64,000 nucleotides of DNA from Bacteroidota bacterium (GTDB taxonomy: Bacteria; Bacteroidota; Bacteroidia; 2-12-FULL-35-15). Where the stretch lies: the NCBI GenBank assembly GCA_025963725.1, contig JAOQAE010000003.1, positions 620,001 to 684,000 of the forward strand. Reading direction: 5' to 3'. The translations under genes were made by a program, and so were the position numbers. The notes below the pieces were generated by a model. It made no database searches, was not told the DNA's origin, and saw nothing but the letters and a program-made list of their open reading frames with translations. Below are positions 18,797 to 29,174 of this stretch, piece after piece; position 1 is the stretch's first letter, and every line of letters starts with the position of its first letter.

Positions 18797-19009
18797 ATGA
18801 AAAAACAAGCTTTAATATTGACCGCGTTTATTTTAACGCTGATAATCGTTCCGGGTTGCAATGGAAGCGATAAATCTTCGGAAGCTCCGGCGCAGCAACA
18901 GGTAAAAGAGCAATACCAGTGCCCGATGAAATGCACGGAAGAGAAGTTTGACAAGGCCGGCAAATGCCCGGTTTGCGGGATGGAGCTCGAAAAAGTGGCG
19001 AATGGTTAA
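18797..19009 (+). CDS. Small lipoprotein with heavy-metal-binding domain
   Basis: This 70-residue protein starts with MKKQALILTAFILTLIIVPGC, a lipoprotein signal with the lipobox Cys at residue 21. After a short linker comes a heavy-metal-binding domain of about 30 residues: YQCPMKC, then KAGKCPVCGMEL. In known families this YxCPMxC...CPxCGMxL motif occurs on copper/silver efflux adaptor proteins. The ATG at 18797 is chosen because AGAGGA lies just upstream and the signal peptide starts there. A role as periplasmic metal trap or donor is likely. It stands 45 nt ahead of the next forward gene. Confidence 0.82.
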   Translation: MKKQALILTAFILTLIIVPGCNGSDKSSEAPAQQQVKEQYQCPMKCTEEKFDKAGKCPVCGMELEKVANG

Positions 19010-19054
19010 GCAGTAGCATACCGCGAATTAATTTTTAAATAAGAATCCGATCAC

Positions 19055-20158
19055 ATGAAGAAAATCCTTTTATCTCTTTCAGTTGCCCTGCTTTCGTTTG
19101 CCGGCTCTGCACAAACGTACAACAGTCCTGAGAGCATTGAGTTCGACTATGCCAACAACCGCTGGCTCATCGCCAACAACAGCGGTAACAACATACTTTC
19201 CCGCAACAGTGTAACCGGCGCATTGTCGGTGTTTGCCGCTTGTCCGGGCGGGCCGCACGGCATTGAGATCGTAAACGATACATTGTATGTATGCGCGGGT
19301 GGAAGCCTCAAAGGGTTCAACGTGAATACCGGTGCATCCATTTTTACAAAAAGCCTGGGCGCAACTTTCCTGAACGGGATCACGCACGACAATAGCGGCA
19401 ACCTCTACATCACCGATTTCTCTGCAAAGAAGATCTACCGCTTCAATATTGCAACCCGCGCGTTCAATGTATACGTTACCGGCCTTGCAAAAAGCCCGAA
19501 CGGCATCATCTACGATCAGCCGAACAACCGATGCATTTTTGTTAACTGGGGAACAAGCGCCCCGATCATGGCGGTAAGCCTTGTTGATTCAACTACATCC
19601 ACTATTACAACCACTACGCTTGGCAACTGCGATGGCATTGCAAAGGATGGCGCAGGAAATTATTATGTGTCGTCCTGGAATCTCAACGGCATCAGCAGGT
19701 TTAACAATGCGTTCACAGGCGGGCCCGTAACTGTTGTAACAGGGTTGAACAGTCCGGCTGATATTTTTTACAACACAGTTACCGATACATTGGGCGTGCC
19801 TAACTCCGGAACTTCCGGAACAAGTATTTATACGAATAAAACTTCCTATCATTATTTTGGCAGCGCTGCAGGCCTCAATGATCTTGCCGCAGCTCCCGGA
19901 AAGCTTGGCTTATCAGTGAACCCTAACCCGGTTGTAAAAACAGCGGAGATCAATTACAAATTGCCTGCCGATGCAAACGTGCTGATCGAATTATTTGATG
20001 TGAACGGAAAGCTGGCGAAGACAATTACAAATGAAGGACAAACCAAAGGGGAGCAGACCACCTTCTTCAGCAAATCAGGATTGGCTGCCGGAACATACCT
20101 GCTCAAAATAGAAACGGAAACATTCGTGGAAACAAAGCGGATCATTATCGCAGAATAA
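19055..20158 (+). CDS. Secreted SMP-30/NHL-like beta-propeller protein with T9SS type A sorting domain
   Basis: This 367-residue protein has a signal peptide at 1-19 (ending SFAGSAQ). Residues about 25-285 form short repeated blades with 'NGITHDNSGNLYITDF', 'NGIIYDQPNNRCIFV' and 'DGIAKDGAGNYYVSSW', typical of SMP-30/NHL propellers. Residues about 290-367 are a type A T9SS sorting domain (LSVNPNPVVKTAEINY ... GTYLLKIETE ... RIII). The enzymatic activity, if any, is unknown; lactonase-like or purely binding roles are both possible. It ends at a strong terminator (20182-20220). Confidence 0.85.
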   Translation: MKKILLSLSVALLSFAGSAQTYNSPESIEFDYANNRWLIANNSGNNILSRNSVTGALSVFAACPGGPHGIEIVNDTLYVCAGGSLKGFNVNTGASIFTKSLGATFLNGITHDNSGNLYITDFSAKKIYRFNIATRAFNVYVTGLAKSPNGIIYDQPNNRCIFVNWGTSAPIMAVSLVDSTTSTITTTTLGNCDGIAKDGAGNYYVSSWNLNGISRFNNAFTGGPVTVVTGLNSPADIFYNTVTDTLGVPNSGTSGTSIYTNKTSYHYFGSAAGLNDLAAAPGKLGLSVNPNPVVKTAEINYKLPADANVLIELFDVNGKLAKTITNEGQTKGEQTTFFSKSGLAAGTYLLKIETETFVETKRIIIAE

Positions 20159-20181
20159 TAATTAGCTCACACACAGAATTT

Positions 20182-20220
20182 AAATAAGAAGCTCCCGGTA
20201 ATTCCGGGAGCTTCTTATTT
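20182..20220. terminator. Strong intrinsic terminator, bidirectional
   Basis: A 17-bp perfect stem (20182-20198 with 20204-20220) with loop TAATT carries A/T-rich flanks on both sides. It separates the propeller gene from the convergent phoH gene. Confidence 0.88.
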
Positions 20221-20263
20221 AATACAATACTTATTTTAATCTGTGAATCTGTGGCTATTCTAC

Positions 20264-21595
20264 CTACAAGAACTCATTCGCTAAATTCGCCAGCTCGGAG
20301 CGCTCGCCTTTTTCAAGCGTGATGTGCGCGTACAACCCCTGGTCTTTCAGCTTATCGATCAGGTATGATAAGCCGTTACTTTGCGTGTCAAGATAAGGCG
20401 TATCGATCTGGTAAATATCACCTGTAAAGATCATCTTCGTGTTTTCCCCTGCGCGTGAAATGATCGTTTTTATTTCATGCGGCGTTAAGTTCTGCGCCTC
20501 ATCCACGATAAAGAACACATCCGATAAGCTTCTTCCGCGGATATACGCCAGCGGGCAAACAACCAGCTTCTCATGCTCCACCATCTCGTTGATCTGCTTG
20601 TATTCGCGGTCCTTTTCGTTGAACTGGTTCTTGATGTATTTCAGGTTATCCCACAGCGGCTCCATATATGGATTCAGCTTCGATTTAATATCTCCCGGCA
20701 GGTACCCGATGTCCTTATTGCTCAGCGGCACGATCGGCCTTGCAAGATAGATCTGGTGAAAGTTCCTGCGCTGCTCCAGCGCGCCGGCCAGCGACAATAA
20801 TGTTTTCCCTGTCCCGGCAACACCCTGGATCGAAACAAGCTTGATGTTCGGGTTAAGGATCGCATCCAGTGCAAAAGCCTGCTCAGCATTGCGCGGGTTG
20901 ATGCCGAATGCGGTCACCTTTTTCACGCGCTCGATCACATCCTTGGTAGGGCTGTACGAAGCAAGCACCGATTTACTGCCGTTCTTTAATGTATAGAAAT
21001 GATTGGAAGATGACTTTTGCTTCTTCAGCAGTTTGGATGTCTCACAAAAGCCTTTTTCATAGATCTCGTTGATCACCTCGATAGGCACTTTCTGGATCTC
21101 GCTGCGGCCTGTATACAGCTGCTCGTTCACATCCTTGATCTTGCCTGTTTCATAATCTTCGGCAGTCAGCTTCAGGGATTTTGCCTTGATGCGGAGGTTG
21201 ATATCCTTCGTTACCATCACCACTTTCCGCTTCGGGTATTGTTCGGCAACATACATCGCCGTGTTGAGGATGCGGTGGTCGCCCTTGCGCTCGCCGAAGA
21301 TCTTTTCAGCATCTATCTTCGAGCTGGTGTGCATCTCTATCTTGATCATCCCATGGCCTTTGCCATTGATGTTGATCCAGTCCTGCAACGTATTTCCCAA
21401 GGAGATTTTATCAATGTACCGGGTGAATTCACGGGCAGCAAAATTCTTCGTATCGTTCCCCTTTTTAAAATTGTCGAGCTCTTCTAACACCGTAATCGGT
21501 ATTACCACATCGTGCTCCTTGAAATTTTTGACCGCCATGTGATCATAGATAATTACAGACGTATCAAGAACGAAGATTTTTTTCTCTTTCACCAT
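20264..21595 (-). CDS. PhoH family protein (PIN domain plus PhoH ATPase)
   Basis: This 443-residue fusion starts with an N-terminal PIN-type RNase domain (about 1-150), opening with KIFVLDTSVIIYDHMAV and containing VVMVTKDINLRIKA. A PhoH P-loop ATPase follows, with Walker A GVAGTGKTLLSL and Walker B FFIVDEAQNLTPHEI, then KMIFTGDIYQID. This PhoH2 architecture has been linked to ATP-dependent RNA unwinding and cleavage. Length is normal. It is monocistronic, divergent from the large gene at 21928 across a 332-bp spacer. Confidence 0.93.
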   Translation of the reverse strand: MVKEKKIFVLDTSVIIYDHMAVKNFKEHDVVIPITVLEELDNFKKGNDTKNFAAREFTRYIDKISLGNTLQDWININGKGHGMIKIEMHTSSKIDAEKIFGERKGDHRILNTAMYVAEQYPKRKVVMVTKDINLRIKAKSLKLTAEDYETGKIKDVNEQLYTGRSEIQKVPIEVINEIYEKGFCETSKLLKKQKSSSNHFYTLKNGSKSVLASYSPTKDVIERVKKVTAFGINPRNAEQAFALDAILNPNIKLVSIQGVAGTGKTLLSLAGALEQRRNFHQIYLARPIVPLSNKDIGYLPGDIKSKLNPYMEPLWDNLKYIKNQFNEKDREYKQINEMVEHEKLVVCPLAYIRGRSLSDVFFIVDEAQNLTPHEIKTIISRAGENTKMIFTGDIYQIDTPYLDTQSNGLSYLIDKLKDQGLYAHITLEKGERSELANLANEFL

Positions 21596-21927
21596 ATACA
21601 GAACGTTTTTAATTAGGTTTTGATAAAACTATAAAACAATTACCACGTTTTCGGAATATTGAAATAAAGTAATGAACAGATAACTGTTTAAACTACTGAA
21701 AGGGTTTTAAAAAATGTGCCATCGCCCGAAAAAACTGGTAAATTGATACGGCATAAATCTCTTCCAGGACATTTTTCAGGGATTTGGTTATAGTTGAGGG
21801 GGTTAAAAAAGACGCTGAACGGCCTTAATAGTTGTCTATAAAAAACGCATATTCGTCTAAAACAGCTTTATAAACTTGATAATGCGGCAATTAAAAATTA
21901 GATTCGTAATACCCAATTATAAATGCT
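21596..21927. other. Intergenic region between divergent phoH and a large T9SS gene
   Basis: This is 332 bp of A/T-rich DNA with no ORF, RNA gene or repeat that I can identify. It must hold the promoters for both flanking genes, but no full TTTG/TAnnTTTG pair was found. Confidence 0.6.
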
Positions 21928-24900
21928 ATGAAAAAACGCTTATTATTTCTTCCACTGCTCTGCATTATTTTCTCATTTAAGATCACACTTTCCCAAACTA
22001 CATGGGTAGAAAAAATGCAGGATCCGGCTGTTAACTTTTACGAAGTGCAGAAGGCCTTCAATAAAAAATACCACAAGCAGGAAAAGGAAAAATCGCGTGA
22101 AGCCTATGAGGCATTCGAAAAGCATCAGAAAGAGCTGAAGAAGGCTGAAAAGCTCGCGGCTAAAGGCATTAAGCCTCCGAAGGGAAGCGCTGAGATGCTG
22201 AAGGAGGAAGAGGAAGAAGGCGAGATTCCGGGCTGGGAGATCTACAAGCGTTGGGAAGATTACATGAAGCCCCGCGTATATCCTACAGGCGATCGTTCTG
22301 TTATGGTCGCTGCAATGAATGATTACCTTGATAATTTTTATGCTGCCGATGGAAGCACCGGCGGGCCGATGCGCGCACCGATAGGAACCGGTACAACACC
22401 AACAACACTTGCTGCAAACTGGTCGCTCATAGGGCCAACCACATCCATTCCTACGGGAGGCGGTGCAGGCCGCGTGAACTTTATCCGTTTCGACCCCGCA
22501 AATACCAACATCATCTGGGTGGGATCACCCGATGGCGGATTGTGGAAATCAACAACAGGAGGTACCGCATGGACTACCAATACAGATAACCTTCCTTTGA
22601 TCGGCTGCTCCGATTTAGCGATTCACCCTACAAACAACCAGATCATGTACCTCGCCACCGGCGATGGCGATGCATCCGATACCTACAGCCTCGGAGTGCT
22701 CAAAACAACCAACGGCGGCACTACATGGGTGCCTACAGGACTTAACTGGTTAGTGACCAACGGAAGGAACATCAGCAGGCTGCTGCTCAATCCGCAAAAT
22801 CCAAACACTATTTTTGCCGCAACCAGCAATGGCGTGTACCGCTCGATCAATGCAGGGGCTAACTGGACACAGATCGCCACTGCAGTTGCAAACATCAAGG
22901 ACATTGAATACAAGCCCGGCGATACTACAGTAGTATACGCTGCAAGCACCACGCGTTTTTACAAATCCACCAACGGCGGAACATCGTTTACAAACATTAC
23001 AACAGGTTTGCCCGCCACAACTGCGGTCGATCGCCTTGCTATCGCTGTAACTGCGGCGAATCCGGCCTATGTTTATGTGCTTGGCTCGCTTGCGACTGAT
23101 GATGGCTTCCAGGGATTGTACCGCTCTACCGACAGCGGAAACACGTTTACAACACGCTCCACAACTCCAAACATATTGGGCTGGTCCAACGTTGGATCCG
23201 ATACAGGCGGACAGGGCTGGTACGACCTCTCCATTGCAGTATCGCCAACCAACCAGGATCTTGTGATCGTGGGCGGCGTGAACATTTGGAAATCAACGAA
23301 CGGCGGCACCAACTGGACCATTAATGCACACTGGACAGGCAGCGGCGCGCCTTATGTACATGCCGATTGCCATGCGCTTGAATTTATCCCGGGCAGCGCA
23401 ACAACGTACTTTGCAGGAGTTGATGGAGGATGCTTCAAAACTTCCAATACGGGAACAGCATGGTCTGATCTGAGCAACGGCCTCCAGATCGCACAGCCTT
23501 ACCGTTTGGGCTTATCGGCAACCAATGCAAACCTCCTTGTAACAGGCTTCCAGGATAACGGAACCAACAGGTGGAGCGGAACAGCTGCTTGGAACTACAT
23601 CCAGGGCGGCGATGGTATGGAAGCCATTGTTGACTGGTCGAACGCCAACGTACAATACGGTGAGCTGTATTACGGGCAGATCAACAGGACAACAACCGGC
23701 GGAAATTTAAATACCTCTATTGTCGCTTCAGGCGGAACAGGCGTAAATGCTGATGGCGACTGGGTAACACCTTATATCATGAACCCGCAGAAGGCATCCA
23801 CGCTCATTGTTGGAAAGGCGCAGGCCTTCCGCTCGAGGAACCGCGGTACCGCATGGACGGCGCTCGGAACAGTTACAGGCGGAACAGGAAACCTCATCGC
23901 GCTTGCGTATGCTCCTACCGACAGTAATTATATCTACATGGCAAAGATGAACAAGTTCTACGCTTCCACCAACAGCGGTACATCGTTCACCGACCGTACA
24001 GGAACATTGCCTGTTGCATCTGCAGCCATCACGTATATTGCGGTGGCAAGCAACAACCCGGCTCACGTATGGGTAACATTCTCGGGATATTCGGCGGCCA
24101 ATAAAGTATGGTACTCTGCCGATGCAGGCGTTACCTGGGCCAATTACACTACCGGCCTTCCAAACCTTCCGGCGAATTGCATCGTGTACCAGAACGGATC
24201 TGCAACCGATGCGCTTTACGTTGGAACGGATGTAGGCGTTTATTACAGGGACAACACAGCCGGCTCATGGTCGGCATACAACACAGGCTTGCCGAATGTG
24301 ATCGTAAAAGAGCTGGAGATCCAGTACACGGCTGCTAAATTAAGGGCGGCAACATTCGGCCGCGGCATCTGGCAATCCGATCTTGCAAGCCCGGGAACTT
24401 CACCTCCTGTTGCCGATTTCTCTGCGAACAGGACAAACATCTGTACCGGCGACTGCATCAACTTCACCGACCTTTCAACCGGCACGCCAACTTCATGGAG
24501 CTGGTCGTTCCCCGGTGCGGCAACTACTACATCAACCCTTCAAAACCCAACAGGCATCTGCTATAACACAGCCGGAACCTATAATGTAACATTAACCGCA
24601 ACCAATGCCAACGGAAGCAACCCGATCACAAAAACAGCATACATCACCGTAAGCGGAACCACCGTATTGCCGTTGGTGGAAGGCTTTCAGGCCACCTTCG
24701 TGCCTGCAGGCTGGGCGCTGAGCAACCCCGATTCGGACAATACATGGGCGCAAACAGCAACTGCCGGCGGCTTCGCTACAAGCTCTTCCAGCGCAATGAT
24801 GGACAGCTATTCACCGGCAGCCAGCATCGTAGGAACCATCGATGAGCTCATCACGCCGAAGTATTCATTCAGCAGCGTATCTTCCGCACAGATGACATTC

Positions 24901-27900
24901 GATGTTGCTTATGCAAGATATAACGGTACTTATACCGATTCACTCATTGTTTATGTAAGCACCAATTGCGGCGTTTCCTGGACACAGGTATACAGCAAGG
25001 GCGGTTATACCGGATTGCAGACCGCACCCGACAATGCAACAAGCATGTTTGTTCCTACCGCTGCACAGTGGAGAACAGAAACAGTGAACATGACGCCATA
25101 CGCAGGACAGGCAAATGTTTCTGTTAAATTCACCAGCAGGTCTGGCTGGGGACAGGCGCTTTACCTTGATAACATCAACATTACAGGAGCAGGTGCAGCG
25201 GTTGCAAGCGTAAGCATTGCACAAACAACCGGCACCAACCCGATGTGCTCCGGCGCAACCGCCACATTCACCGCAACGCCTACAAACGGCGGAACAGCTC
25301 CAACTTACCAGTGGCAGGTGAACGGCTCCAACGTTGGAACAAACAGCCCGACCTACACTACAACAACATTAACGAGCGGACAAATCGTAACCTGTATCAT
25401 GACGTCCAACCTGGCAGGCGTAACAGGCAGCCCGGCAACATCCAACTCGATCACCATGACGGTGAACCCGACGCCTGCAACACCGGCGCCTACCTCCAAC
25501 TCACCGGTATGTACAGGCACAACCATCAATCTCTCGACAGCAGCAGTTGCAGGAGCGACATATAGCTGGACGGGCCCTTCCGCATTTACATCATCTGTGC
25601 AGAACCCAACCCGCACCGGCGCAACAGCCGCTATGGCAGGAACCTACAGCGTAACTGTAACGGTAGGCTCATGTACAAGCCTTGCAGGAACAACCGTTGT
25701 AGTGGTGAACACCACACCGGCAGCTCCTACAGCCGGCAGCAACAGCCCTGTTTGTGCAGGCTCGCCGATCAACTTAACGGCAACAACAGTGGCCGGAGCA
25801 ACGTACAGCTGGACCGGCCCTTCCACATTCACATCAACAACACAGAATCCTGTCCGTACCGGCGCAACAGCAGCCATGGCGGGAACATACACCGTAACGG
25901 CAACAGTGAGCGGATGTACCAGCGCAGCGGCAACCACGGCAGTGGTCGTGAATGCTGTGCCTGCAACACCAGCCGTAACTGCAAGTTCACCGGTATGTGC
26001 GGGAAGCACGATCACATTATCGACACCAACCGTTGCAGGTGCAACGTATGCATGGACCGGCCCTGCGTCATTTACATCGGCAGTGCAGAATCCAACACGC
26101 GCAGGAGCAACAGCAGCAATGGCAGGCACGTATAGCGTAACTGTAACAGTAGGCGGATGTACCAGCGCAGCAGGAACTGCAGCCGTGGTTGTAAATCCGG
26201 CCCCCGCAGCACCAACAGCCGGCAGCAACAGCCCTGTTTGCTCGGGCACCGCGATCAGCTTAACATCAACAACCGTTGCCGGTGCAACGTACGCATGGGC
26301 CGGCCCGTCAGCGTATACATCGGCCGTGCAGAACCCATCGCTCCCTTCCTCTACAGTGGCAATGGCAGGAACATACACCGTAACTGCAACAGTGGGCGGA
26401 TGTACCAGCGCACCTGCAACAACAACAGTGGTTGTGAATCCTACGCCTGCAACGCCGGCGCCGGGAAGCAATTCACCTGTGTGCTCCGGAACCACGATTA
26501 ACCTTACCACAGCTCCGGTTGCAGGAGGTACTTATTCCTGGGCCGGCCCTGCCACATTTACAAGCACGGCTCAAAACCCGGTAATAGCGGGTGCAACAAC
26601 AGCGATGGCAGGAACATACAGCGTTACTGCAACAGCGGGCGGATGTACCAGCGCAGTGGGAACAACAGCGGTTGTTGTAAATGCAACACCCGCAGCACCG
26701 GTTCCTAAGATCAACGGAAGCAGCACGCCCGCAGCAATTTGCGCAGGCGGAACGATCACGCTTACTTCCAACGCAGTAACCGGCGCCACTTATTCCTGGA
26801 CCGGCCCGAACAGCTATACTGCTGCTGTCCGCAACCCGCCTGCGCTTACAGGTGCAACGGCTGCAATGGCAGGAACGTATTCACTTACAGTAACAGTAGG
26901 CGGATGTACAAGCGCTGTGGCAACAGTGAGTATCGGTGTTACACCGATCCCGGCTACGCCAACAGCGGGCAGCAATAGCCCCGTTTGTACGGGAACAGCC
27001 ATTAACTTAACCACGCCAACCGTGGCAGGAGGTACTTATTCCTGGACCGGCCCGTCAACATTCACATCAACCACTCAGAACCCGAGCCGTCCTTCAGCGA
27101 CAGCAGCCATGGCGGGAACCTACAGCGTAACAGTAACTGTAAGCGGATGTACCAGCCTGCCGGGAACAACAGTAGTAGCAGTTAATTCGAGTGTAACACC
27201 TTCGGTAACGGTTTCACAAACTGCGGGAACCAACCCGATGTGCGCCGGATCCTCTGCAACCTTTACGGCAACGCCAACCAATGGAGGAACAACGCCTTCG
27301 TACCAATGGCAGGTGAATGGCTCCAATGTGGGAAGCAACAGCCCGACGTATACAAGCTCAACGCTTACAAGCGGACAGTCAGTGACCTGCACTATGACAT
27401 CCAGCTCCGGCTGTGCTGTTCCGGCAAGCGCTACTTCCACGGGCATCACCATGACGGTGAACCCTGTGCCTTCCGCACCTTCTGCGGGAAGCAACACGCC
27501 GGTCTGCTCGGGCAATACAGTTGATCTCACGGCAACAACCGTTGCAGGCGCAACTTATAGCTGGACCGGTCCGAACTCTTTCACATCATCGGTGCAAAAC
27601 CCTTCTACCGCTGCATCAACAGCTGCGATGGCGGGAACATACAGCGTTACTGTAACGGTGAGCGGATGTACCAGCGCAGCAGCGACCACAGCAGTGGTTG
27701 TGAATACAAGCGTAACTCCTGCCGTGTCGATCACGCAGACATCCGGCAGCAACCCGATGTGTGCAGGAAGCCCTGCAACATTTACGGCGACATCCTCAAA
27801 CGGCGGCGCGTCACCTGCATATCAGTGGCAGCTGAACGGCTCTAATGTTGGAACAGGAACTACCTATACAAACGCGGCCTTGTCGGATAACGACATTGTA

Positions 27901-29007
27901 ACTTGTATCCTTACCAGCAATGCAGTCTGCGCAAGCCCTGCTACGCTTACATCCAATGCCATCACAATGGCTGTGAATGCAACGGTAGCGCCATCTGTCA
28001 GCACCTCCATCGTATCGGGCAGCAACCCGATGTGCAGCGGACAAATGATCACTTTCCTTGCATCTGCCGCGAACGGCGGAACCAGCCCGGCATACCAGTG
28101 GCAGGTGAACGGCTCCAACGTGGGAACCAACCTGGCAACCTATACTTCGGGGATGTTGTCTGATGGAGATGTTGTAACAGTCACACTCACATCCGATGCA
28201 GCCTGTGCAAGCCCTGCAAGCGTAAGCTCAACAGGGATCACAATGACAGTGAATGCGAATGTGGCACCTGCGGTCAGCATTGCGGGATCACCTTCCGGCG
28301 CGATCTGCCAGGGCGATGCGGTAACATTTACTGCTACACCTTCCAACGGTGGCGCAACGCCATCTTATCAGTGGGTGCTGAACGGCGCAAATGTTGGCAC
28401 CGACAGCCCAACCTATACATCCGCATTGAATAACGGCGATGTAGTAAGCTGTATCCTTACCTCTTCTTCTGCCTGTGCAACCACACCAACCGCAAACAGC
28501 AACAGCGATACAATGGTGGTGAACCCAATTCCTTCAACGCCAACCATCACCCAATCGGGCTCAACATTAACGTCCAGCGCTGCAACAGGCAACCAGTGGT
28601 ACCTGAACGGTTCGCCGATCCCGGGTGAAACAGGGCAGAGCTACAGCTTCCTGTCCAATGGTAATTACACGGTGGTAGTTACTGCGGCAGGCTGCTCTTC
28701 GGCTTCATCGGCTGTAACATCCATCACCAATGTCGGAATTAACGATGCCGCCAACCCGTATGTGTTATCGGTTTATCCGAACCCGAACGATGGTAATTTT
28801 ACGTTGTCCTTCTTCACTTCCGATAAGTCGGATTACAAAGTAGAGATCACAAATGCGATCGGACAGCTTGTTTACAAGGAGAACCTGGCAGCCTTCTCAG
28901 GCAGCTATTCCAAGCAGCTCAGCGTAGTTGAGTTCGGAAAAGGCGTTTATACGATCAGTCTCACCAATTCAAAAAATGAAACAGTGAAGAAGGTCATCGT
29001 GTACTAA
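21928..29007 (+). CDS. Very large secreted protein: sortilin/BNR-type propeller, PKD, jelly-roll and Ig-like repeats, T9SS type A
   Basis: This 2359-residue protein has a signal peptide at 1-22 and a charged coiled segment at about 25-100. Residues about 150-820 form a BNR/sortilin-like propeller (repeated WKSTNGGTNW, YRSTDSGNTF, KFYASTNSGTSF). A PKD-like domain (about 825-910) and a MAM/choice-of-anchor-like jelly-roll with EGFQATFVPAGWALSNPDSD (about 915-1090) follow. Then come many Ig-like modules of about 80 residues (SPVCAG...YSWTGP...AMAGTYSVT). The end (about 2280-2359) is a type A sorting domain. It is likely a cell-surface or released carbohydrate/protein-binding protein. C-terminus and Ig modules closely match the next gene. 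Confidence 0.9.
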   Translation: MKKRLLFLPLLCIIFSFKITLSQTTWVEKMQDPAVNFYEVQKAFNKKYHKQEKEKSREAYEAFEKHQKELKKAEKLAAKGIKPPKGSAEMLKEEEEEGEIPGWEIYKRWEDYMKPRVYPTGDRSVMVAAMNDYLDNFYAADGSTGGPMRAPIGTGTTPTTLAANWSLIGPTTSIPTGGGAGRVNFIRFDPANTNIIWVGSPDGGLWKSTTGGTAWTTNTDNLPLIGCSDLAIHPTNNQIMYLATGDGDASDTYSLGVLKTTNGGTTWVPTGLNWLVTNGRNISRLLLNPQNPNTIFAATSNGVYRSINAGANWTQIATAVANIKDIEYKPGDTTVVYAASTTRFYKSTNGGTSFTNITTGLPATTAVDRLAIAVTAANPAYVYVLGSLATDDGFQGLYRSTDSGNTFTTRSTTPNILGWSNVGSDTGGQGWYDLSIAVSPTNQDLVIVGGVNIWKSTNGGTNWTINAHWTGSGAPYVHADCHALEFIPGSATTYFAGVDGGCFKTSNTGTAWSDLSNGLQIAQPYRLGLSATNANLLVTGFQDNGTNRWSGTAAWNYIQGGDGMEAIVDWSNANVQYGELYYGQINRTTTGGNLNTSIVASGGTGVNADGDWVTPYIMNPQKASTLIVGKAQAFRSRNRGTAWTALGTVTGGTGNLIALAYAPTDSNYIYMAKMNKFYASTNSGTSFTDRTGTLPVASAAITYIAVASNNPAHVWVTFSGYSAANKVWYSADAGVTWANYTTGLPNLPANCIVYQNGSATDALYVGTDVGVYYRDNTAGSWSAYNTGLPNVIVKELEIQYTAAKLRAATFGRGIWQSDLASPGTSPPVADFSANRTNICTGDCINFTDLSTGTPTSWSWSFPGAATTTSTLQNPTGICYNTAGTYNVTLTATNANGSNPITKTAYITVSGTTVLPLVEGFQATFVPAGWALSNPDSDNTWAQTATAGGFATSSSSAMMDSYSPAASIVGTIDELITPKYSFSSVSSAQMTFDVAYARYNGTYTDSLIVYVSTNCGVSWTQVYSKGGYTGLQTAPDNATSMFVPTAAQWRTETVNMTPYAGQANVSVKFTSRSGWGQALYLDNINITGAGAAVASVSIAQTTGTNPMCSGATATFTATPTNGGTAPTYQWQVNGSNVGTNSPTYTTTTLTSGQIVTCIMTSNLAGVTGSPATSNSITMTVNPTPATPAPTSNSPVCTGTTINLSTAAVAGATYSWTGPSAFTSSVQNPTRTGATAAMAGTYSVTVTVGSCTSLAGTTVVVVNTTPAAPTAGSNSPVCAGSPINLTATTVAGATYSWTGPSTFTSTTQNPVRTGATAAMAGTYTVTATVSGCTSAAATTAVVVNAVPATPAVTASSPVCAGSTITLSTPTVAGATYAWTGPASFTSAVQNPTRAGATAAMAGTYSVTVTVGGCTSAAGTAAVVVNPAPAAPTAGSNSPVCSGTAISLTSTTVAGATYAWAGPSAYTSAVQNPSLPSSTVAMAGTYTVTATVGGCTSAPATTTVVVNPTPATPAPGSNSPVCSGTTINLTTAPVAGGTYSWAGPATFTSTAQNPVIAGATTAMAGTYSVTATAGGCTSAVGTTAVVVNATPAAPVPKINGSSTPAAICAGGTITLTSNAVTGATYSWTGPNSYTAAVRNPPALTGATAAMAGTYSLTVTVGGCTSAVATVSIGVTPIPATPTAGSNSPVCTGTAINLTTPTVAGGTYSWTGPSTFTSTTQNPSRPSATAAMAGTYSVTVTVSGCTSLPGTTVVAVNSSVTPSVTVSQTAGTNPMCAGSSATFTATPTNGGTTPSYQWQVNGSNVGSNSPTYTSSTLTSGQSVTCTMTSSSGCAVPASATSTGITMTVNPVPSAPSAGSNTPVCSGNTVDLTATTVAGATYSWTGPNSFTSSVQNPSTAASTAAMAGTYSVTVTVSGCTSAAATTAVVVNTSVTPAVSITQTSGSNPMCAGSPATFTATSSNGGASPAYQWQLNGSNVGTGTTYTNAALSDNDIVTCILTSNAVCASPATLTSNAITMAVNATVAPSVSTSIVSGSNPMCSGQMITFLASAANGGTSPAYQWQVNGSNVGTNLATYTSGMLSDGDVVTVTLTSDAACASPASVSSTGITMTVNANVAPAVSIAGSPSGAICQGDAVTFTATPSNGGATPSYQWVLNGANVGTDSPTYTSALNNGDVVSCILTSSSACATTPTANSNSDTMVVNPIPSTPTITQSGSTLTSSAATGNQWYLNGSPIPGETGQSYSFLSNGNYTVVVTAAGCSSASSAVTSITNVGINDAANPYVLSVYPNPNDGNFTLSFFTSDKSDYKVEITNAIGQLVYKENLAAFSGSYSKQLSVVEFGKGVYTISLTNSKNETVKKVIVY

Positions 29008-29022
29008 TATTAAAAAGCATAT

Positions 29023-29063
29023 AAAAAAAGCCCCGGCCCTGCAAAGGAGCCGGGCTTTTTTTT
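29023..29063 (+). terminator. Intrinsic terminator
   Basis: A GC-rich stem (AGCCCCGGC against GCCGGGCT, one bulged C) is flanked by runs of A and T, 16 nt after the stop of the preceding gene. Confidence 0.8.
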
Positions 29064-29107
29064 GCAGTATAAACGGTAGCGAAACCTTAGTTTTATCTTA
29101 TTTTTTA

Positions 29108-29139
29108 TTTGCTTTTTTTAGTTCCGTGTATTACTTTTA
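29108..29139 (+). promoter_or_regulatory. Bacteroidetes-type promoter for the gene at 29175
   Basis: TTTG at 29108-29111 and TACTTTTA at 29132-29139 (7 of 8 to TAnnTTTG) are 20 nt apart. The predicted start of transcription near 29145 gives a leader of about 30 nt. Confidence 0.5.
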
Positions 29140-29174
29140 ACATTCTCTAAACGAATAATTTAATTAGTCCCCCC

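Noticed and set aside
25644-26510. Reverse-strand open frame of about 288 codons
   Set aside because: It mirrors Ig modules of the forward gene at 21928 and repeats with the same period; a shadow frame.
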